Source of the DNA: Bradyrhizobium vignae
GTDB lineage: Bacteria > Pseudomonadota > Alphaproteobacteria > Rhizobiales > Xanthobacteraceae
Direction of reading: 5' to 3'
NCBI RefSeq assembly: GCF_004114425.1
Contig: NZ_RDQF01000039.1
Location: forward strand, 1-64,000
Length of the DNA stretch: 64,000 nucleotides
Shown: piece after piece, positions 1-8,199 of the stretch
Layout of the letters: every line of letters starts with the position of its first letter
Numbering within the stretch: position 1 is the first letter of the stretch
Program-made: the position numbers and the translations under genes
The notes under the pieces: model-generated
What the model was told of the DNA's origin: nothing
Seen by the model: only the letters and a program-made list of their open reading frames with translations
The model's database searches: none

Positions 1-34
1 GCTGATCCATCACCGACACCTCTCGCCAGGGCAT
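1..34 (-). CDS. IS481-family transposase, N-terminal fragment (cut by window edge)
   Basis: The minus strand from 34 reads MPWREVSVMDQ, which matches the usual beginning of IS481-family transposases (MPW-(K/R)-E-x-x-x-MDQR). A strong ribosome binding site (AAAGGAGG) lies 6-7 bases upstream at about 41-48. Only eleven residues are visible; the helix-turn-helix and DDE catalytic domain would lie beyond the left edge. The match is short but the start, the binding site and the adjoining terminal repeats agree. Confidence 0.6.
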   Translation of the reverse strand, partial: MPWREVSVMDQ

Positions 35-124
35 GGACTTGGCCTCCTTTACTGCCAAATCCCTGCACTATGATGTGTCGGCTATGTCCCCGAACACCCG
101 TCGGTCATGTCCCCGGGCTGAACA
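1..124 (-). mobile_element. End of an IS481-family insertion sequence
   Basis: The window opens inside the left part of an insertion sequence read on the minus strand. Between about 60 and 124 the minus strand carries two copies of a GGGGACAT...CCGAC motif (about 86-120), the kind of repeated terminal sequence found next to IS481-family transposase genes, followed by the transposase start. The outer end is estimated at about 124, where sequence beginning TGTTCAGCCC would form the terminus; no target duplication can be confirmed because the other end lies outside the window. The element sits only about 50 bases downstream of the nasC stop codon without breaking it. Confidence 0.55.
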
Positions 125-176
125 TCAAGCCGGGCGATGACAGCAGAGTCTGCGGCGACGACCGGGAACGACGCCC

Positions 177-2879
177 CTACCCCGCCGCTCCCGCCACCTT
201 CGCCGGCTTCACCGGCACGTCCGTCGCCGCAATCAAACGCTTCAGCTCGGGGATGCAGGAGCCGCAATTGGTGCCGGCCTTGAGCTTGGCGCCGATCTCG
301 GCGGCGGTGCGTGCGCCGCCAGCGATGGTGTCGCAGATGGTGCCGCGGCCGACGCCGAAGCAGGCGCAGACGATCGGGCCGGTCGAGGCGGCGCCTTCGC
401 TGGACTTGCCCGATAGCAGCATGCGGCGCTGATCGTCGGTGACTTGATCGGCGACGAACAGGCTCTTGACCACCTCCCAATCGCCGGCGTCGTGCGCGGG
501 CCCGACGAACAGGCAGGTGTCGATGCGGTCGCCCGCGAACGAGGCGGCGCGATAGACCCCGCCGCCGAAGTCGCGATATTCGGCAACGTCTTCGCCCGCG
601 ACGTTCTCGAGCCAGGCGGGCCAGCGCGAAAGATCTGCGTTGTCGGCGAACAGATAGCCGAAGCCGCCGGCGACCGTGACGCGGGTCCACAACAGGTTTG
701 GCGGCAGGTCCAGCTGCTTGCGCGACAGCGCAAACCCGCGGAACACGAATTCATAGGGCACGATCGCAGCCGGCGTCGCTTTGGATTCCGGCTGCCCGGA
801 GAACGGGTCGGTGAAGGACTGCACCAGCGCACCAACCCGGCCATGCGAGGTGTTCATCGCGCTCCAGTGGATCGGCACGAACAGCGTGCCGCGCTGCTGC
901 CCTTCGCTGACGACAGCCTTCAGGATGCACTGGCCGTAATCGGTGGTGATCCGGGCATAGCTGTCATGAGCGATGCCGTATTTGCTGGCGTCGTCGGGAT
1001 GGATCTCGACAAACGGCTCGGGCAGATGCGCGCCCAGCCGCTGGCTGAGACCCGTGCGCGTCATGGTGTGCCATTGGTCGCGGATGCGCCCGGTGTTGAG
1101 CCGCAAGGGGCGCGCCGGCCCCGTCTCGCCGCGCAGCGCCGGCACCTCCGGCGCGACGAAGCGGCCCTTGCCGTCATTGGTGAAGAAGCCGCCTTGCGCG
1201 AAGAACCGCTCGCCAGGCAGCCCGCCTTCCCGCACCGGCCACTGCACCGGCCTCAACGCATCGAACGCTTCGTCCGACAGCGAGGTCAGCGCGCCGATGT
1301 CGAAATCGCGGCTGCCGTCGTTCTCGAAGGCCGAGAGCGCGGCATGCTCGCGGAAGATGTCCGCGGCGGATTTGTAGTTGAAACTGTCGCCGAAGCCGAG
1401 GCGCTTTGCGGTCTCGCTCAAGATCCACCAATCGGGGCGCGCCTCGCCCGGCGCCGGCAGGAACGATCGCTGGCGCGAGATGCGCCGCTCGGAATTCGTC
1501 ACCGTGCCGGATTTCTCGCCCCAGGCCAGCGCCGGCAGCAGCACGTGCGGGCCGGCCTCGACGGTGTCGTTGGAGAGCACGTTCTCGGAGATGACGAACA
1601 GTTCGAGCTTCTTCAGCGCATCGCGAACCATGTCGGCATCTGGCAGCGACACCGCCGGGTTGGTGCCCATCACCCACAGCGCCTTGACCTCGCCGCGGTT
1701 GATCGCCTCGAACAGCTGCACCGCCTTCAATCCCTCATGGGTCGCAATGCGCGGCGCCTTCCAGAACCGCCTGACACGATCGATGTCGGGCGGCGTGAAA
1801 CCCATGTGAGCGGCGAGCATGTTGGCGAGGCCGCCGACCTCGCGGCCGCCCATCGCGTTGGGCTGGCCCGTGAGCGAGAACGGCGAGGCACCAGGCTTGC
1901 CGATGCGGCCCGTGGCAAGATGGCAGTTCAGGATCGCGTTGACCTTGTCGGTGCCCTGCGCCGACTGGTTGACCCCCTGCGAATAGAGCGTGACGACCTT
2001 CGCGGTCTCGCGAAACATCTTGAAGAAGTTGGCGACGTCCTGCTCGGACAGGCCCGTGGCAAGCGCCGTCGCGGTGACGCTGCCGGCAATGCCCCGCGCA
2101 CGCGCCAGCGCATCGTCGAATCCGCTCGTGTTCTGCGCGATGTAATCCTGATCGAGCGCGCCGTTGTCGGCGAGATGGACGAACAGGCCGGAGAACAGCG
2201 CGGTGTCGGTGCCGGGCTTGAGGCCGAGGAAGAGATCGACATCGCTCGCGGTGTCGGTGCGGCGCGGATCGATCACGATCATGCGCGCGCCGCGCTCCCC
2301 ACGGTTCTTCAGCATGCGCTGGAACAGCACCGGATGGCACCAGGCCGCATTCGAGCCGACGAAGACGAGCAAGTCGGCCTGGTCGAGATCCTCGTAGCAG
2401 CCGGGCACGGTGTCGGCGCCGAAGGCGCGGCGATGGCCGGCAACCGAGGACGACATGCACAGCCGCGAGTTGGTATCTACGTTCGCCGTGCCGACAAAGC
2501 CCTTCATCAGCTTGTTGGCAACGTAATAGTCCTCGGTGAGGAGCTGGCCGGAGAGATAGAAGGCGACCGCATCGGCGCCGTCGCGCGCCACGATGTGCTG
2601 CATGCGGTGGGCGACATGGTCGAGCGCATCGCTCCAGGCGACCCGCTCCAGCACGCCCTTGCAGCGGATCATCGGGTAGAGCAGCCGGCTTTCGAGCCCG
2701 ACGGTCTCGCCGAGCGCAGAGCCCTTGGAGCACAGCCGGCCGAAATTGGCGGGATGATCAGGATCGCCCGCGATCGCCGCGCCGCCCCTGCCGTCCGGCG
2801 TCGCCAGCACGCCGCAGCCGACTCCGCAATAGGGGCAGGTCGTCTTGGTGGTGCGGAGATTTGGATCGATCGCCGTCAT
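177..2879 (-). CDS. nasC: Assimilatory nitrate reductase catalytic subunit NasC
   Basis: A 900-residue molybdopterin oxidoreductase that reduces nitrate to nitrite in the cytoplasm. The N-terminus has the [4Fe-4S] cysteines C15, C18, C22 and C50 (CPYCGVGC ... LCSKGS), followed by the bis-MGD domains to about residue 710. The last 70 residues form a BFD-like [2Fe-2S] domain (CACFGVG ... NCGSC), as in NasA/NasC-type enzymes. There is no signal peptide, which argues against periplasmic NapA. It is the last gene of narK-bjgb-flp-nasC, starting one base after the flp stop, so translation is probably coupled. This order is established for Bradyrhizobium nitrate assimilation; the electron donor is probably Flp. 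Confidence 0.95.
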   Translation of the reverse strand: MTAIDPNLRTTKTTCPYCGVGCGVLATPDGRGGAAIAGDPDHPANFGRLCSKGSALGETVGLESRLLYPMIRCKGVLERVAWSDALDHVAHRMQHIVARDGADAVAFYLSGQLLTEDYYVANKLMKGFVGTANVDTNSRLCMSSSVAGHRRAFGADTVPGCYEDLDQADLLVFVGSNAAWCHPVLFQRMLKNRGERGARMIVIDPRRTDTASDVDLFLGLKPGTDTALFSGLFVHLADNGALDQDYIAQNTSGFDDALARARGIAGSVTATALATGLSEQDVANFFKMFRETAKVVTLYSQGVNQSAQGTDKVNAILNCHLATGRIGKPGASPFSLTGQPNAMGGREVGGLANMLAAHMGFTPPDIDRVRRFWKAPRIATHEGLKAVQLFEAINRGEVKALWVMGTNPAVSLPDADMVRDALKKLELFVISENVLSNDTVEAGPHVLLPALAWGEKSGTVTNSERRISRQRSFLPAPGEARPDWWILSETAKRLGFGDSFNYKSAADIFREHAALSAFENDGSRDFDIGALTSLSDEAFDALRPVQWPVREGGLPGERFFAQGGFFTNDGKGRFVAPEVPALRGETGPARPLRLNTGRIRDQWHTMTRTGLSQRLGAHLPEPFVEIHPDDASKYGIAHDSYARITTDYGQCILKAVVSEGQQRGTLFVPIHWSAMNTSHGRVGALVQSFTDPFSGQPESKATPAAIVPYEFVFRGFALSRKQLDLPPNLLWTRVTVAGGFGYLFADNADLSRWPAWLENVAGEDVAEYRDFGGGVYRAASFAGDRIDTCLFVGPAHDAGDWEVVKSLFVADQVTDDQRRMLLSGKSSEGAASTGPIVCACFGVGRGTICDTIAGGARTAAEIGAKLKAGTNCGSCIPELKRLIAATDVPVKPAKVAGAAG

Positions 2880-2880
2880 A

Positions 2881-4098
2881 TCAAGCCGCTTTCGAAAGGA
2901 GCGCCAGCGCGCGGCCGAACATCATGTCGGTGCGGATCGCCGCCACCTTGTCGCGATTGCGGATCAGCTCGAGGTACCAGAGCGCATCGACGGTATCGCC
3001 GATCAGCACCGCGCCGGTGAGCCGGCCGTCGGCGATGACGAGCTTCTTGTAGGTGCCGCGCCTGCGGTCCGACAGCACGAGGCTCTCGCTGCCCTCCCCG
3101 CCCATGAAGTCACCGGCGGAGAACACGCTGACGCCGGAGACCTTGAGGTTGGTCGAGACCACGCTGCCCTGATAGGCGGCGGGCCGGCCGGCGAGATGCC
3201 GTGCCAGCACGCGCGCCTGCTCATAGGCGGGCTCGACCAGGCCGTAGCAGGTGCCGCGATGCTCGGCGCATTCGCCGAGCGCGAAGATGTCGGACGAGGA
3301 TGTCTGCATCACGTCGTTGACGACGACGCCGCGATTGACCGCGATCCCCGCCTCTTTCGCCAGCGCGACGTTCGGCCTGATGCCGGCGGCGAAGATCACC
3401 GCATCGGCCTCGATGCGGCTGCCGTCGGCGAGCTCGACAGCCTGGACATGACCGTCGCCGTGGATGCACTTCGTGCTGGCGTTGAGCAGGATGCGGATGC
3501 CCTTGCGCTCGACCAACATCTTGAGCAGGTCGGCCGCGGGCGCATCGAGCTGGCGCTCCATCAGCCGGTCCATCAGATGCAGCAGCGTCACGGGGGCACC
3601 GGCCTTGGCGAGACCGTAGGCAGCCTCGAGTCCGAGCAGTCCGCCACCGATGACGACGACGCGCTTCTTCGCCGCAGCCAGCGTCAACAGCAGGTCGACG
3701 TCGCGCGTATCGCGAAAGGTGTGCACGCCGGCGAGATCGGCGCCCGGCACGTTGAGCCGCAGCGGCGTCGATCCCGTGGCGAGCACCAGCTTGGAATATT
3801 CCATGCTCTCTTCGCCGGCGATCTTGAGCTCGCGGCGGCCGACATCGATCTCGGTCACGCGATAGCCGTAGCGCACCGTGACGCCGCGATGACGCCACCA
3901 GTCCGCCGGCCTGAGCTCGATCTCGTGCGAGCCGGTCTCGCCGGCCAGCACGGAGGAGAGCAGCACGCGGTTGTAAGCGAGCCGCGGTTCGTCACCGATC
4001 ACGGCGACCGCGTAGCGGCCGAGCGCGGTCTTGGCGAGCTCGTCGACCAGACGCGCGGCCGCCATACCGTTACCGACGATGACCAGCGGTTCACTCAC
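2881..4098 (-). CDS. flp: FAD/NAD(P)-dependent oxidoreductase Flp, NirB-like
   Basis: A 405-residue flavoprotein with two Rossmann motifs: VGNGMAAARL near the N-terminus for FAD and VVIGGGLLGLEAA around residue 150 for NAD(P)H. It resembles the N-terminal diaphorase half of the nitrite reductase large subunit NirB but ends before the [2Fe-2S] and sirohaem domains, so it cannot itself reduce nitrite. In Bradyrhizobium the equivalent gene, flp, lies between the haemoglobin bjgb and nasC and is thought to pass NAD(P)H electrons to nitrate reductase and haemoglobin. It is ten bases from bjgb and one base from nasC. Confidence 0.88.
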   Translation of the reverse strand: MSEPLVIVGNGMAAARLVDELAKTALGRYAVAVIGDEPRLAYNRVLLSSVLAGETGSHEIELRPADWWRHRGVTVRYGYRVTEIDVGRRELKIAGEESMEYSKLVLATGSTPLRLNVPGADLAGVHTFRDTRDVDLLLTLAAAKKRVVVIGGGLLGLEAAYGLAKAGAPVTLLHLMDRLMERQLDAPAADLLKMLVERKGIRILLNASTKCIHGDGHVQAVELADGSRIEADAVIFAAGIRPNVALAKEAGIAVNRGVVVNDVMQTSSSDIFALGECAEHRGTCYGLVEPAYEQARVLARHLAGRPAAYQGSVVSTNLKVSGVSVFSAGDFMGGEGSESLVLSDRRRGTYKKLVIADGRLTGAVLIGDTVDALWYLELIRNRDKVAAIRTDMMFGRALALLSKAA

Positions 4099-4108
4099 AA
4101 GACATCTC

Positions 4109-4537
4109 CTATTCGGCGGCCTGCGCTTGTGCGCCGTAGGCCTCGGAAATCATGTAACCGGACAACACGCCATAGGCGTCGGTCCAGGCAGTGGCGAGTT
4201 CGGGCGTCCAGGCTTGGCCAAGCCCCTTCTCCAGGGTCCACAGCAAGGTGGCGCCGACCACGGGGTAGTGCTCGGCTTTGGCGCCATAGGCGACGTGACG
4301 CTTGGCGAGCGCCGAGGCCGCGGGAAGAATCGTCTCGAGGTTCGACAGGCCGCCGACGACGGCGGCGAGCATGCCCATCAGCTTCTTGCGCTGTTCGGTC
4401 ATGTCCTCGGGAAACATCGCGCGCACGGACGGAGCCACCTCGAACAGACGATCGTAGAACAGAACCGCGGCCTGCTCCGACATCGGCGCAACCTTGGAAA
4501 AGCTCTGCTGAATGAGAGTGATCTGTTCTGGCGTCAT
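4109..4537 (-). CDS. bjgb: Single-domain bacterial haemoglobin Bjgb
   Basis: A 142-residue globin without a flavin reductase domain. The B-helix FYDRLFEVAP contains the conserved B10 tyrosine, and KRHVAYGAKAEHYPVVG contains the proximal F8 histidine as in the globin domain of Hmp. The start at 4537 (MTPEQITLIQQ) is preferred over an upstream in-frame ATG at 4579 because AGGAGAA lies about six bases before it and the protein then has the normal length. In Bradyrhizobium this haemoglobin removes nitric oxide made during nitrate assimilation, probably reduced by Flp from the next gene. Confidence 0.9.
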   Translation of the reverse strand: MTPEQITLIQQSFSKVAPMSEQAAVLFYDRLFEVAPSVRAMFPEDMTEQRKKLMGMLAAVVGGLSNLETILPAASALAKRHVAYGAKAEHYPVVGATLLWTLEKGLGQAWTPELATAWTDAYGVLSGYMISEAYGAQAQAAE

Positions 4538-4669
4538 GATGTTCTCCTGTCCGTTTCGGTCTGCCTTCGTCCGCGCCATTGCGGAAAAAGTTCATGGGTC
4601 AAACGTCACCAGAGGGACTCCTCCCCGCGTACGGGGAGAAGCGACATTCGTGCCAAGTGTCTATCTTCC

Positions 4670-4718
4670 GAGCATGATCTGGTCGGAAAACCGCTTCACA
4701 CTTTTCCGGATCATGCTC
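4670..4718. repeat. Dispersed palindromic repeat after narK
   Basis: A 49-base imperfect palindrome with ten-base arms GAGCATGATC and GATCATGCTC, and inner GGTCGGAAAACCG / CTTTTCCG similarity. This sequence type is a common interspersed intergenic repeat in Bradyrhizobium and other Rhizobiales. It overlaps the narK stop codon by one base. A second, smaller hairpin (CTCCCCG-CGTA-CGGGGAG) lies at 4621-4638, between this repeat and bjgb. Together they could trim or stabilise the narK-bjgb transcript; that role is inferred. Confidence 0.7.
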
Positions 4719-6097
4719 TACACACGCGCTTCGGCGAGGCTTGGCGCGCCTTCCCCTTGCGGGCCGCGACGCAGGTAGAACCACCAGGTCAGAGCGAGGC
4801 AGGAGCCGTAGAAGGCGAGATAGATTGCGAGCGCGAGCTGCGGCCCGCCGGTCATGGCGATCGACTTGCCGAAACCGCTCGGGATCAGATAGCCGCCGAC
4901 GGCACCAATCGCGCCGATGAAGCCGACCGCCGCGCCGCTCTCGATGCCCGCGGCCTTCAGGGCAGCCGCACGCGCGACATCGCCCTTACCGCGCACCTTG
5001 AACAGGTTCTCCTCGCGGAAGATCGAGGGGATCATGCGGTAGGTGGAGCCGTTGCCGATGCCCGTCGTCACAAACAGGATCAGGAACATCGACAGGAAGC
5101 CGATGAAATCCTTCTGCCCGACGAAGTAGAGCACGCCGATGGTGGCGCCCGCCATCACGATGAAATTCCAGAAGGTGATGATCGAACCGCCGATCCTGTC
5201 GGCAAGCCAGCCGCCGAGCGGACGCGACAGCGAGCCGACCAGCGGGCCGAGGAAGGCGATCGCGATCGTCACCGTCGGAAACTGCGTCTTGATCAGCAGC
5301 GGAAATGCCGCGGAGTAGCCGATGAAGGACCCGAACGTACCGATGTAGAGATACGCCATGATCCAGGTGTGCTTGCGCTTGACGATGGCGAGCTGGTTCT
5401 TCACCGAAGACTTGGCCGTGGTGAGGTTGTTCATGAAAAACACCGCACCGAACACCGCGATCGCGATCGGCAGCACCCACATCAGGCCGGCATTCTGGAG
5501 GAAGATGCCGTCAACGGGAGTGGCTTGGAACAGATTGAAGACGGCGAGCGTCATCAGGATCGGGGTCAAGAGCTGCACGCTGGAAACGCCGATATTGCCG
5601 CCGGCGGCGTTGAGGCCCAGCGCCCATCCCTTCATCCGGTCGGGGAAGAAGAAGGAGATGTTGGTCATGCTGGAGGCGAAGTTGCCGCCACCAAGGCCGG
5701 CGGTCGACGCGATCAGCAACATCAGCCAGAACGGCGTGTCGGGCTGGCTGACGAAATAGGCGAGCGACAGCGTCGGGATGAACAGGATCGCCGCGCTGAA
5801 GATGGTCCAGTTACGGCCGCCGAACGTCGTCACCGCGAAGGTGTAGGGAAAGCGCATCAAGGCGCCGATCAGGCCCGGCACCGCGACGAGCTGGAACAGC
5901 TGGTCCGTGGTGTAGTGGAAGCCCGCCAGCGGAAGTTTGGTGGTCACGATGCTCCAGATCAGCCAGACCGAGAAGCCGATATGCTCGGCCACAATCGACC
6001 AGATCAGGTTGCGTCGCGCGATGGTCTTGCCAGTCGCATTCCAGAACGCCTCATCTTCGGGGCGCCAGTCTGAAATCCAAGTAGGATTCTTCGTCAT
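4718..6097 (-). CDS. narK: Nitrate/nitrite transporter NarK
   Basis: A 459-residue major facilitator protein with twelve predicted membrane segments. It carries both nitrate signature motifs of the family: a GGGNFASSMTNISFFFP stretch in the first half and GIGNGSTYRMIP in the second. It starts the narK-bjgb-flp-nasC unit and sits in the inner membrane. The high-affinity ABC importer encoded just upstream may serve nitrate uptake at low concentration, so NarK may also act as nitrite exporter. A leader of about 140 bases, with a candidate NasT-responsive hairpin, precedes the ATG at 6097. Confidence 0.94.
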   Translation of the reverse strand: MTKNPTWISDWRPEDEAFWNATGKTIARRNLIWSIVAEHIGFSVWLIWSIVTTKLPLAGFHYTTDQLFQLVAVPGLIGALMRFPYTFAVTTFGGRNWTIFSAAILFIPTLSLAYFVSQPDTPFWLMLLIASTAGLGGGNFASSMTNISFFFPDRMKGWALGLNAAGGNIGVSSVQLLTPILMTLAVFNLFQATPVDGIFLQNAGLMWVLPIAIAVFGAVFFMNNLTTAKSSVKNQLAIVKRKHTWIMAYLYIGTFGSFIGYSAAFPLLIKTQFPTVTIAIAFLGPLVGSLSRPLGGWLADRIGGSIITFWNFIVMAGATIGVLYFVGQKDFIGFLSMFLILFVTTGIGNGSTYRMIPSIFREENLFKVRGKGDVARAAALKAAGIESGAAVGFIGAIGAVGGYLIPSGFGKSIAMTGGPQLALAIYLAFYGSCLALTWWFYLRRGPQGEGAPSLAEARV

Positions 6098-6216
6098 TGA
6101 GTATCCCTTCTAGGCTCACCGCTGCGTCGTTGCAGGCTTGGCCTCCGGGCCACGGAGGCACGCTCCGAGGCTTCACCTCGGTGGCGAGTTCACGATGCTG
6201 ATTGATGATGTTGAGG

Positions 6217-6234
6217 GACGTCTTCGTTGGCGTC
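6217..6234 (-). promoter_or_regulatory. Leader RNA hairpin of narK, candidate NasT (ANTAR) target
   Basis: On the minus strand GACGCC-AACGAA-GACGTC forms a six-pair stem (one C/A mismatch) closed by a hexaloop with A at position 1 and G at position 4, the hallmark of RNA targets of ANTAR antiterminators such as NasT/NasR. It starts within a few bases of the transcription start predicted from the upstream sigma-54 promoter. Downstream in the same leader two further stems can form (minus strand CCGAGG/CCTCGG about 6164-6180 and GCCTCCG/CGGAGGC about 6141-6159). The same first hairpin occurs at 9672-9689 and 9963-9980. Confidence 0.5.
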
Positions 6235-6246
6235 GCGCAAAGACGG

Positions 6247-6263
6247 TTCAATTTCCGTGCCAA
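6247..6263 (-). promoter_or_regulatory. Sigma-54-type promoter of narK
   Basis: The minus strand reads TTGGCACGGAAATTGAA. The -24 element TGGCACG is perfect; after four bases the -12 element is TTGAA rather than TTGCA, so the GC doublet is GA. The identical deviation at the nrtA promoter (9702-9718) makes a shared function more likely than chance. Predicted start of transcription is about 6236. Paired NtrC-like sites lie 94 bases upstream. Confidence 0.55.
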
Positions 6264-6355
6264 TTGCGCGCACGCTGGAAATGCAGGGATTTCAGGATGT
6301 TATTCGTATTGCCCGAAATTCTTGCAGGGCTTTTTCGCTCGCAAAATTTGCGATT

Positions 6356-6390
6356 CGCTCAATCCTTGTGCGGCGCACAAGGATTGAGCG
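6356..6390. promoter_or_regulatory. Paired NtrC-like enhancer sites upstream of narK
   Basis: A perfect 16-base inverted repeat with a three-base centre. It can be read as two 15-base sites, GCTCAATCCTTGTGC (6357-6371) and GCACAAGGATTGAGC (6375-6389), each close to the NtrC pattern GCAC-N7-GTGC. A nearly identical pair is found at 9812-9844. On the minus strand the element also lies between the nrtC stop and narK, so the RNA hairpin might terminate nrtABC transcripts, but no T-run follows it in that direction. Confidence 0.55.
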
Positions 6391-6437
6391 AGGTGTCGAT
6401 TATTTAGGCGCGGACGTTTCGCGCATTAGACCTTGGC

Positions 6438-7232
6438 TTACGCGGCCTCTACGAAGCGGTGACGCTCGTAGAGGAATTCGAGCACGCGCTGCCGGCACTT
6501 CAAATACGTGGTGTTGGTCGCGAGCTCGAGCCGCTTGCGGGGGGGCGCCAGCGGCACCTCCAACACCTCGCCGATGCGCGCGCTCGGCCCGTTCGTCATC
6601 ATCACGATGCGGTCGGACAGGAGCACGGCCTCGTCGACGTCGTGGGTGATCATCAGAATGGTGTTGCCGAGCTTCTGATGCAGCGCCATCACCGAGTCCT
6701 GCAGATGGGCGCGGGTCAGCGCGTCGAGCGCGCCGAACGGCTCGTCCAGCAGCAGCACCTTCGGCTCCATGGCCAGCGCCCGCGCGATGCCGACGCGCTG
6801 CTTCATGCCGCCGGAGATTTCCGAAGGACGCTTGTCCCTGGCATGGGCCATCTGCACGAGGTTGAGATTGTGCATCACCCAGGCGTCGCGCTCGGCGCGC
6901 GACTTGGTCTTGGCGAAGACCTTGTCGACGCCGAGCTTGACGTTCTCGTAGACGGTCAGCCACGGCAGCAGGCTGTGGTTCTGAAACACCACGGCGCGAT
7001 CAGGCCCCGGCGAGTTCACCTCGCGGTTTTCCAACAGCACGCCGCCCGTGGTGGCGCCGGTCAGCCCTGCGATGATGTTGAGCAGGGTCGACTTGCCGCA
7101 GCCGGAATGGCCGATGATCGAGACGTATTCGCCCTTTTCAATCGTGAGATTGATGTCCTTCAGCACCTCCGTGGAGGCGACGCCGCGGGTGAAGACCTTG
7201 TCGATGTGGTCGAGCTTCAGATAGGCGGTCAT
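6438..7232 (-). CDS. nrtC: Nitrate ABC transporter, ATP-binding protein
   Basis: A 264-residue ABC ATPase with Walker A GHSGCGKST, signature EISGGMKQRVGIARAL, Walker B VLLLDEPFGALD and switch histidine (MITHDVDEA). This is the NrtD/TauB/SsuB class that powers import of nitrate and sulfonate-like anions. The start at 7232 (MTAYLKLDHIDK) has GAGGAGAAGG just upstream; a longer reading overlapping the permease gene has no such site. Eleven bases separate it from the permease gene, and it closes the three-gene nrt unit. It lacks the extra solute-binding domain seen in cyanobacterial NrtC. Confidence 0.9.
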   Translation of the reverse strand: MTAYLKLDHIDKVFTRGVASTEVLKDINLTIEKGEYVSIIGHSGCGKSTLLNIIAGLTGATTGGVLLENREVNSPGPDRAVVFQNHSLLPWLTVYENVKLGVDKVFAKTKSRAERDAWVMHNLNLVQMAHARDKRPSEISGGMKQRVGIARALAMEPKVLLLDEPFGALDALTRAHLQDSVMALHQKLGNTILMITHDVDEAVLLSDRIVMMTNGPSARIGEVLEVPLAPPRKRLELATNTTYLKCRQRVLEFLYERHRFVEAA

Positions 7233-7243
7233 GTACCTTCTCC

Positions 7244-8140
7244 TCAGTTCTGCGCGGTGCCGCGGGTGACGAACTTGCCGAGGCCCGCGATCAGGCGATC
7301 CAGCACGAAGCCGACGATGCCGACATAGAACAGCGCCAGGATGATCTCGCTGATATGCGAGGAGTTCCACGCGTCCCAGATGAAGAAGCCGATGCCGACG
7401 CCGCCGATCAGCATTTCGGCTGCGACGATCGCAAGCCACGACAGGCCGACGCCGATGCGAAGGCCCGTGAAGATGTAGGGCGCCGCCGCCGGGATCATGA
7501 TCTTTGCGAAGAACTCGAGCGGGTTGAGCTGCACCACCGCGGCGACGTTGCGGTAGTCCTGCGGAATGTTACGGATGCCGACCGCGGTGTTGATGATGAT
7601 CGGCCAGATCGAGGTGATGAAGATGACGAAGATCGCCGAGGGCTGGCCGTCGCGGAATGCCGCGAGCGAGAGCGGCAGCCAGGCCAGCGGCGGAATGGTG
7701 CGGAGCACCTGGAACAACGGATCGAGCCCGCGCATCGCCCAGACCGACTGCCCGACCAGCACGCCGAGCGCGATGCCTGCGACCGCCGAGAGCGAGTAGC
7801 CGAAAGCGACGCGCTGAAGACTGGCGGACAGATGCCAGAACAAGCCTTTGTCGATGCCGCCATGATCGAAGAACGGATCGAAGATCAGCTCCCTGGTGTC
7901 CGCAAACACTTTTGACGGCGGCGGCAGTGCCGAGCCGGCTCTCCGGCAGACCAGCTCCCACACCAGCGTGAGCAGCGCGATCACGACCAGCGGCGGGATC
8001 ACGCGCACGGCCGTCTCGCGTGCCATGCGTGCGTAAGCCTCAGTGCGCGGGCGACGCTTCGGCGTTAGCGCGACGACTGGCGCGACGGTTGCGGCAGGCG
8101 TCGCGGTCTCACCCTCGATCTTCGTGGCAGTCATGTTCAT
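7244..8140 (-). CDS. nrtB: Nitrate ABC transporter, permease protein
   Basis: A 298-residue inner-membrane permease of the NrtB/SsuC type. After a hydrophilic N-terminus of about 45 residues there are about six membrane segments and the EAA-type loop (AAFRDGQPSAIFVIF region and following). The start at 8140 (MNMTATKIEG) follows GGAGAGAG by six bases; the open frame reaches further upstream but without a usable site. Its neighbours, a Tat-exported binding protein upstream and an ATPase downstream, complete the importer. Confidence 0.9.
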   Translation of the reverse strand: MNMTATKIEGETATPAATVAPVVALTPKRRPRTEAYARMARETAVRVIPPLVVIALLTLVWELVCRRAGSALPPPSKVFADTRELIFDPFFDHGGIDKGLFWHLSASLQRVAFGYSLSAVAGIALGVLVGQSVWAMRGLDPLFQVLRTIPPLAWLPLSLAAFRDGQPSAIFVIFITSIWPIIINTAVGIRNIPQDYRNVAAVVQLNPLEFFAKIMIPAAAPYIFTGLRIGVGLSWLAIVAAEMLIGGVGIGFFIWDAWNSSHISEIILALFYVGIVGFVLDRLIAGLGKFVTRGTAQN

Positions 8141-8199
8141 CGCTATCTCTCTCCGGCTTGGCAAGGACGCGGCCGCCCAATGGGCGGCCGCTGGCTCCA

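Noticed and set aside
444..3020. 858-residue open frame on the plus strand opposite nasC
   Set aside because: Arginine/glutamate-rich antisense reading of a GC-rich gene; no motif or binding site, and nasC on the other strand is certain.
4031..6073. 680-residue plus-strand frame opposite bjgb and narK
   Set aside because: Runs through two known minus-strand genes and an intergenic repeat; not protein-like.
6356..6390. Long perfect hairpin as terminator of nrtABC
   Set aside because: No T-run on the minus strand, and the same sites recur upstream of nrtA and nirC, which fits an enhancer better. A secondary termination effect is not excluded.
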